A stretch of DNA of 64,000 nucleotides from Allantophomopsis cytisporea (lineage: Eukaryota; Ascomycota; Leotiomycetes; Phacidiales; Phacidiaceae). The position numbers were made by a program, and so were the translations under genes. Shown one piece after another: positions 57,955 through 64,000 of the stretch; the first letter of the stretch is position 1; the number at the start of each line of letters is the position of its first letter. The stretch is from contig CP103031.1 of the NCBI GenBank assembly GCA_024752435.1, forward strand, positions 1,608,001 to 1,672,000, given 5' to 3'. Under the pieces are notes generated by a model. The model ran no database searches. It was not told the origin of the DNA and saw only the letters and a list, made by a program, of their open reading frames with translations.

Positions 57955-59338
57955 GGTCGGAGCTACTATGTGGAGATATCACGAGTGGAAGCTAATGATG
58001 TTGTTTCCTACGATAGGTTTGAAATTGGAGATAGGAAGAGCTTATCTGATGGAGAGCTTCTTGAAGGTACTTTCATTGCTTGTGGTTGATTTCCCACATT
58101 CCGTGGTGTGATCCCTTCGTGCATGATGCCCTTGTATGTGCATTATGCATCAGGAAGCTCGCAACCATACTAGGTGATATCCAGGCTTTGATGACCTTCG
58201 CTATCAAAGTTGACAGGCTTTGCAGATTCACGTTGAATAACTCTGATAACTATCCTTGATGCTCGATTTATTGGGCTCTTAGGTGTATTGCATTTTGTGT
58301 ACATAGGTAGGGGTCCAATTATACAATTTCTCAAAGCCGCCTCAAATACATTAAGATCTTAGAAGATTATGAAATCAAGTATTCATTGTGCAGATAAGGA
58401 TATATACAAACCTTCTATGTCATCAAAGCACGGAACATATACTCCAGCTTGGCACGTGAGTAAATGGCTATGCAAAGATATTGTTGGAAGACGAGGCTGT
58501 CTATAGAGAGAGACCTTTAGAAATGCAAGGGCTAGCTAATACAGAGGTATGCAAATGTCTGTTGAAATATGCAAGAGCTGTAAAACCAGAAAAAAAGATT
58601 TCCACATAGCCGCTGAGTCAGATCAATGTGCATATATCGGTTTACTGCACAAGACTGCATAGAACTAGATCCGTGTTGCTATACGCGATGCATTGTATCC
58701 TTTCTCAATCAGCTATCACTGGCACGAGAGGTCCAACATACACCTTCATATCGGGTTATAAAATTGAAATGACAAACTTTAACAACTTTTCAAGTGAATG
58801 CTGCAACTTGTGGGAATACCATTGCATTCTGTCGTCATATTCTGCGAGGGAAATCTGGGGCTCTTTTCTTATCGTGGCAATACTCCCATTTCCTGAAGTA
58901 TGATATTTCTGTGGAAGCTCCTGCGTCAGCCCTCTAAAATTTATAATCTGATCATGAGAACTATGAATAAGATCTCCGGACTCACGAGAATATGTGATTT
59001 TATCACATTGTCGCCATTGTTTTCCCATATCACTAGCAATGATCCAGTAGTATACTAAAATCAAATTCTGAACGCCTTGATGTTCTTAAAACATTCCTTT
59101 CCTAGCAGACAAGAGATCAAAACTCAACGTCGAAGAAATAGACATGAAATCATAATAAACTAAAAATACCAAACCCTTTCAATATCGTGATTTCGTCGTC
59201 ATAGCCTACGCACGTCCACACGCGGCAACCGAAGCCGCCTCAACCCCGCGAATTGAAATAGTTCGACAAGGCACCACAATTCCACCAACACAACAAATAC
59301 CAGAAACCAAACCAATATAAACACAACAAACATCCAAA
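57955..59338. other. AT-rich intergenic region
   Basis: 1.4 kb between the monooxygenase promoter and the tubulin cofactor A gene. Only unsupported short frames on both strands. Confidence 0.5.
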
Positions 59339-59752
59339 ATGCCACCACCATCCCAGCTCGCCATCGCCACCTCCTCGGTACACCGCCTCGTCAAGGAGGA
59401 AGCCTCGTACCACAAGGAGCTCACACAGCAGGAAGCCCGCATTGCCAAGCTCGAGAATGAGGGGGCCAGCGATGAGAATGCCGAGTTTCAGTTAAAGCAG
59501 GAGGTTTGTCTAGCTGCCGCCTTGCGATGATATCCGTTGGTTCAGAATTCCGTGCTGACACGGCTGCAGCGTACTGCGCTCGAAGAAACAAAGGCCGTCT
59601 TTTCGCCGCTCCGTCAGCGCATCGAGGATGCTGTGAACAAGCTCGAAGACCAGCTCGAGGTCGCGAAGGAGAACTCGGGACCCGAGGCTGAGATCGAGAA
59701 GGCGACTGAGGTCATTTCTCAGGCGAAGAAGACTTTGTCGGCAGGTATTTAA
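59339..59752 (+). CDS. RBL2: tubulin-binding cofactor A (Rbl2-like)
   Basis: Two exons, 59339-59503 and 59570-59752; 115 residues, the usual family length. It is almost entirely helical and charged, with heptad-like spacing, matching the three-helix bundle: SVHRLVKEEASYHKELTQQEARIAKL, then ERTALEETKAVFSPLRQRIEDAV, then EIEKATEVISQAKKTL. Cofactor A holds beta-tubulin during folding and when alpha/beta are unbalanced, in the cytosol. A read-through frame from 59537 (MVQNSVLTRLQ) is an alternative only if the intron is not spliced. Confidence 0.92.
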
Positions 59753-59925
59753 GTTTGAGGGGTATATGTGTGCCAGAATACGACTGCAACGGTGTTCTGA
59801 TGTTTTAGGAGATGTTTAAGATGATACCCATAGAGAAAAAAATCAGCCGCGAGGTCATGAATAAATTCGATTGTTTACATCAGACAGGGGTATCATTTGC
59901 TATGCTTTTGCTATGTAGTACGGGA

Positions 59926-61005
59926 TCATGTCATATCCATCTTGTCTCCCTCCGCAGAGTCCTGCGTGACTTGTGTGGTCGATCCACCTATTTGGGACAT
60001 TTCCATATCAGTCTGTCCTTTACTCACGAGTTCTTCTGCCATTGTCGTGTCTTCGCCCTCCTCTGGCTCCTCCAGATTACCGTCAAATACTGCTGGAGAT
60101 TGTGTGCGACTGTTCATGTTACTTCCACCTCTCGAAAGACCTCCATGTGAGAATGGCTTTGGCTTCAGACCCTCTTGCTTATCGTCCTCTCCTGCAGGTG
60201 TATGTCCACGACTCCGTGACTGTCCAGGCGTATTCTCACTATCGGGTCTGGGAGTAGCATTACCACTATGACTTGTTCTCGGAGTCGCACCATCCGCAGT
60301 CTCGCCATCCTCCTCACCCTCAGCCATTCCCTCTCTCCTCTCAACCTCCTCTTTCTCATCTCTAATCAATCTCCTCAATTGCATACCCTCCTCCACAATC
60401 CTACCGAACTGTTCTCTCCTCTCCTTCCATGTCTCAGCATATGTCTGACTCTCCCTCTCGAGCTCTGCACACTCTTCCTCCAACTTCTTCAGATTTACCT
60501 CCTGATCTGTCCTTGGTCTCAACATGCGATTGTTCGTAATTTTCTCCGCGAGAACATCGAATTTCTTCCTCTGTTCCAGTGTCTGTCTAGCACTTTCAAG
60601 CTGTATTCTGAGCTGTGAAGTATTATCCCTGACATTCTGGGCGGCCTCCAGAATCCTCAATTTCTCTGCCGCATAACGTTCGCGTTCGTGTTCATTGCTG
60701 TTGCGCAGAAACTGTATGCGTGCAATACTGGTATCGAAGGCTGCAAAGTCGAGAAGAATATCTTCCCGGAATTGACGACGTTCTTCAAGCTGCTTTTGGA
60801 TCCCTGCTTCTTCATGCGTAGCTGCTTCGTTGCTTGCGCTATTCTCTGCTGGTGGTGTAGGAAACTTGCTGGGTGTAGATACGAGTGAACCGGGAGTGAG
60901 AAGACGTTTGGTGATGCGTTCGAATGGCCTCTTCTCGACCGCAAGAAGACGTGATTTATGAAGCTCATCCTCCTCTACTTGTTCTAAAAGATCATATGAA
61001 GCCAT
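59926..61005 (-). CDS. THO complex subunit 7 homologue
   Basis: A single 359-codon exon. The N-terminus, MASYDLLEQVEEDELHKSRLLAVEKRPFERITKRLL, carries the THOC7 signature (VEKRPFERITKRL). Long charged coiled coils occupy about residues 75-245, and the Ser/Thr/Glu-rich tail is unstructured. I use the ATG at 61005; the frame extends 38 codons upstream, but those residues have no family match. THO couples transcription elongation to mRNP export in the nucleus. The gene overlaps nothing and ends 173 bp from the cofactor A stop. Confidence 0.88.
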   Translation of the reverse strand: MASYDLLEQVEEDELHKSRLLAVEKRPFERITKRLLTPGSLVSTPSKFPTPPAENSASNEAATHEEAGIQKQLEERRQFREDILLDFAAFDTSIARIQFLRNSNEHERERYAAEKLRILEAAQNVRDNTSQLRIQLESARQTLEQRKKFDVLAEKITNNRMLRPRTDQEVNLKKLEEECAELERESQTYAETWKERREQFGRIVEEGMQLRRLIRDEKEEVERREGMAEGEEDGETADGATPRTSHSGNATPRPDSENTPGQSRSRGHTPAGEDDKQEGLKPKPFSHGGLSRGGSNMNSRTQSPAVFDGNLEEPEEGEDTTMAEELVSKGQTDMEMSQIGGSTTQVTQDSAEGDKMDMT

Positions 61006-61565
61006 CGAGAAAAGTGAGTTATCGATGGACGTTGTTGAGTTGTAATGTTTTGCTGTTGTAGCTTGTTTGTTCTTCAGTGCGCGTAAGGTAAGGTATGGAT
61101 ATCTCAAGTGCTTGTTCAAAGACTACGCTAGTAATTAAAGCCCGGTACCTACGCGGCCGCTAGTATACGCTAGCTCTATTGCCTAACTCGAGTGCTATTA
61201 ACATCGTATTGCGGGAAGTTCAGAACTACATTACGATACAGTACCTTATTAAGGTACTCTGGACACTTCGTACAATATATATTTCAACAATAAAACAAAT
61301 TTCCTGCCTTTCTTATTATTCTTGCACTCATATCTATTCATACGCCTTTAATCAAGTCTTTTGGTATATCTCAGCCGCCCCTCACTACTATTGTCAAGTC
61401 TCACCTTGCGGTAGACGATATTCATTTCATCCAATCATATTTTATAGAGTACTACAGCCTTGCCGCAAGGCCAGACGGAATAGGTATCACAACGACTCTA
61501 TCAAAGACGACAATACCTTACAGGCTCCAGCTGCCTATTGATCAACCCAACAATATTCGCCCATT
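61006..61565. promoter_or_regulatory. divergent promoter, THOC7/elongin A
   Basis: 560 bp between divergent starts, including an AT-rich stretch around 61240-61340. No gene supported. Confidence 0.5.
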
Positions 61566-62896
61566 ATGTCGGAATATGGAGCTCCCTCACTGCTTTCTAC
61601 GTGCAAGAAGATGTGCATCCGCAATCTCAGAAGTATGTACACTTCTCCTATAACGCCGACTTCATGCTGACTACTATCGCAGGCATGGAGGATGTTGGTG
61701 ATCTAGCTTGGATTCAAATCCGGGATGTACTCTCTCGCCTTGAATCTCCTGAACAGCTTCGTTTAATTGAGCGAAATTCACCTCAAATTCGTGGAGATGA
61801 TGCTGTTCTTTGGCAGAAGTTCATTGCCCGAGACTTTCCAAAAGACTGCCGAACCAAGAATTACTCCCCAAAGAATCCGGAGAATTGGTATGGCATCTAC
61901 AAGAAATACAAGAAAGAGGAACAGGAGAAAATCGAGGCCGACAAGGAGCAACTACGGATATCGATGATGGGCCTTCAAAAGCACAAAGACAGCCACGTTA
62001 GTCGATTGGTGGACCCGAAGACGGTGCCAAAACTCCCCAGAGACCCGAGAATGCTCCCGAACAACGGCGGAGTTCCAATCGGGGGAAAGAAGAGGGGATT
62101 TGTAAAGACTGTAACATCGAGCTTGAACTTCACAAGCGGTAGCAAAACCAAGACCACTGATTCCGCCAGTATCCTCCTTAAAGCGAGACGACAAGCCATG
62201 GAGCATACTGCCAGGACAAAACTCGCAACACCAACACAGCATCTGCACAAAGGCTTTGTGAACAAGGCCCCGGTAGGAATGGTCATGGAGCATCGGAGGG
62301 AGAACGCACCACCACTTAGGATCCTCTCTTCTAAGAGAAAGCTCACACCATCTTATTCGGGATCGATCGGTGGACCAGCGGGGCAATCGCAAGAAGATCG
62401 AGAAAAAAGACTCCGAGCTTTGACAATGTCGGGATCTGCGGCAGAAGGCTTTGCTAAACCCAACTACGTCTCTGACGAAGAAGACGACGATGATCTTTTC
62501 GACGAGGCTCAAGCGCCCTCACTATCACCGCCGCCAAAGAGACAGACTCCCGCTGGCGTGCTGAGAAAAGGAAACACGGAACATCAGCCACCCGTAAAAC
62601 CACATCTCAAGCCAGCGTCTTCGGGGCTGATTTTCGGCAACAAAAATCCCCTCAAGAAGGAAGCGAAGCCATCCGATCTCATTTCGTCTATCGTGTCCAA
62701 GCCGAAGGCCCAACAATCGAGGCCCTCCGCCGAATATACAAAGGTATCCGCATCCAGTCCTCCGCCACGTGTAGCTTCTCCTGCGCAGAGTTCAGTTGGC
62801 GCAGCTGGCTCTCCACCACCAAGACCTATGATGCCGAAGAGGAAGGCTCCTGTGGATGTTTTCAACCGCGGTGCCAAAAAACCAAGGGCACGTTGA
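61566..62896 (+). CDS. ELA1: elongin A
   Basis: Two exons, 61566-61632 and 61683-62896; 426 residues. Exon 1 gives MSEYGAPSLLSTCKKMCIRNLR and joins with Ser to MEDVGDLAWIQIRDVLSRLESPEQLRLIERNSP, the start of the elongin A domain with its BC-box-like segment (PSLLSTCKKMC) and F-box-like region. A start at 61538 in another frame reads through the intron and lacks this block, so I reject it. The C-terminal half is basic and low-complexity with an acidic patch (SDEEDDDDLFDE). Ela1 with elongin C and a cullin forms an E3 ligase that handles stalled RNA polymerase II. Confidence 0.9.
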
Positions 62897-63319
62897 TCGT
62901 ATTCTTTATATAAGCTGCTTTTAGAGATGGAATGGGAGCAGGAATTTATGGGGAACGGAAGGTGTATTTATCTGATTTAGGGCGTTCATGGAATTTTTGG
63001 CGGCAAGGTGTTGGTTAGGCGGTCAGGAGAACAGTACGGGTGTTTTGAATACAGTGGTACCCAACACACATGAAGACCACTGCTCAATTTCTCTCAACTT
63101 CAAAGAAAATATTCCACAATCCTTTGTTTGTATTGTCGCTTGCTCTTGCGAAATGAAACGTAGAACTTCGCTCGTATCTTATCCATTTAGACCATACATT
63201 GATCTGGTAATGCCATGAAATACCCATCCATGCTTTCGCTATCCACCGCTTCCATCGTTTCTTTACATCTCTCGCCCTCATCTCATGCTGTCATACCGCC
63301 CATATGTGCCGATCGATCT
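62897..63319. other. convergent 3' intergenic region
   Basis: Between elongin A and NEDD8 3' ends. No gene seen. Confidence 0.5.
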
Positions 63320-63827
63320 TTAACATCCTCCTCTCAACGCAAGAACCAAATGCAATGTCGCACCCGCTTCGAGAGCATAATCTGTCGCTGTCTTATCGTC
63401 GACCCTATCCATCAAATCAGCATCTGTATTCCCCATATCCACCTATCCCAAGCCTCGTATCGTAATGCTATGGAGTCCAACGTACATTTGTTTACCGCCG
63501 AAAATGAGTCTCTGTTGCACTGGTGGAATACCCTCCTTCTCCTCAACCTTTTCCTTGATGTCTGAGATCTGGGTGGGGTTAGTCTGCGTTCTCTATATAT
63601 ACTATGGGAATGAAGTGAGGTAGGTGAGTTGTAATGATTGTCATGGAGGATGTAATGACTGAATGCCGTAGTATGATTTGATTCATGTGTTCTGGGGCCA
63701 CATACCTTAAAGTCCTTCTCGATATCAAGCTCGATTTCTTTGCCGGTAAGGGTTCGTACTCTGTATCCGTCAGCGTCTTGCGCCATCACAGTAAATAATA
63801 GAACCGTGGGGTTTACTTGATCAACAT
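63320..63827 (-). CDS. NEDD8-like ubiquitin-like modifier
   Basis: Four exons, 63827-63817 (11 nt coding), 63760-63706, 63568-63486 and 63404-63320; 77 residues. It begins MLIKVRTLTGKEIELDIE, and the third exon gives ISDIKEKVEEKEGIPPVQQR. The last exon gives DDKTATDYALEAGATLHL and ends LALRGGC. Ala at position 72 where ubiquitin has Arg identifies it as NEDD8/Rub1. Gly76 is the conjugating residue; the single Cys77 must be removed first by a processing protease. It modifies cullins, is activated by UBA3 (gene in this window), and acts in nucleus and cytosol. Confidence 0.93.
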
Positions 63828-64000
63828 ATTGGCGAGTGAAGGGGCGTGAAAGGTTTGACTGCTCGTTGGTGTGAAAAACAGTTGGAGTGGCAGGATATCT
63901 GGAGGTCTCAGAGACGTGAAGGAGTCAAGTAGGTCGGTATTGGATTGGTCAATGAATAGGTAACAATGGGAGAGCCCGATGATGCGCGTGGTGAAGGCGC
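63828..64000. promoter_or_regulatory. NEDD8 upstream region at window edge
   Basis: Promoter-side sequence of the NEDD8 gene. No coding sequence seen before the window ends. Confidence 0.4.

Noticed and set aside
61538..61682. Elongin A start at 61538 (MINPTIFAHY)
   Set aside because: It reads through an intron. The spliced start at 61566 restores the family N-terminus.

Overview
This is nuclear DNA of a filamentous ascomycete fungus. Nearly every gene carries short introns of about 44-150 nt with GT-AG ends and CTAAC/CTGAC-like branch sites. The gene set is fungal or eukaryotic throughout: complex I 49 kDa, ATP synthase gamma, COQ6, topoisomerase I, RPC40, TEL2, elongin A, THOC7. The protein sequences look most like Leotiomycetes (Botrytis/Sclerotinia relatives), but that placement is inference from memory, not a search result. 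I rebuilt 28 gene models by joining exons in frame; exon positions are in each entry.

Layout. 0-8 kb: a CaMKK/SNF1-activating-type kinase cut by the left edge, a UBE2W-type E2 enzyme and a CaM kinase (cmkA type), so an upstream kinase and its likely substrate kinase lie 2.9 kb apart. 8-17 kb: a small membrane protein, a secreted Cys-containing protein, COQ6, then two unrecognised genes whose N-termini share one Cys/His spacing pattern. 17-31 kb: a housekeeping block of complex I 49 kDa subunit, RPC40, UBA3 and TEL2 (divergent, 184 bp apart), actin-capping protein beta, a conserved unknown protein and an SDR/epimerase-like protein. 31.6-37 kb: a 5.4-kb stretch with no convincing gene but many simple repeats. 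37-49 kb: topoisomerase I and ATP synthase gamma (divergent), a BAH plus PHD-like chromatin protein, a CBS-pair protein, the mitochondrial phosphate carrier and a DUF3602/PAR32-like protein. 49-58 kb: a more accessory-looking stretch with an LtrA-family membrane protein, an NLR-type receptor (hydrolase-like domain, NB-ARC, near-identical TPR units) and a salicylate-hydroxylase-like FAD monooxygenase. 59-64 kb: housekeeping again with tubulin cofactor A, THOC7, elongin A and NEDD8.

Connections. The window encodes both NEDD8 and the catalytic subunit of its E1 (UBA3), plus a separate ubiquitin E2. COQ6, the complex I subunit, ATP synthase gamma and the phosphate carrier all serve mitochondrial respiration and ATP synthesis. 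The points most worth a second look are the NLR with its homogenised TPR array and Cys in place of the hydrolase serine, the paired Cys/His-motif genes at 12.5 and 15.5 kb, a 6-nt microexon in UBA3, a probable GC-AG intron in TEL2, the linked CaMKK/CaMK genes, and a compact BAH-PHD protein. I saw no transposon, CRISPR array, rRNA or convincing tRNA.
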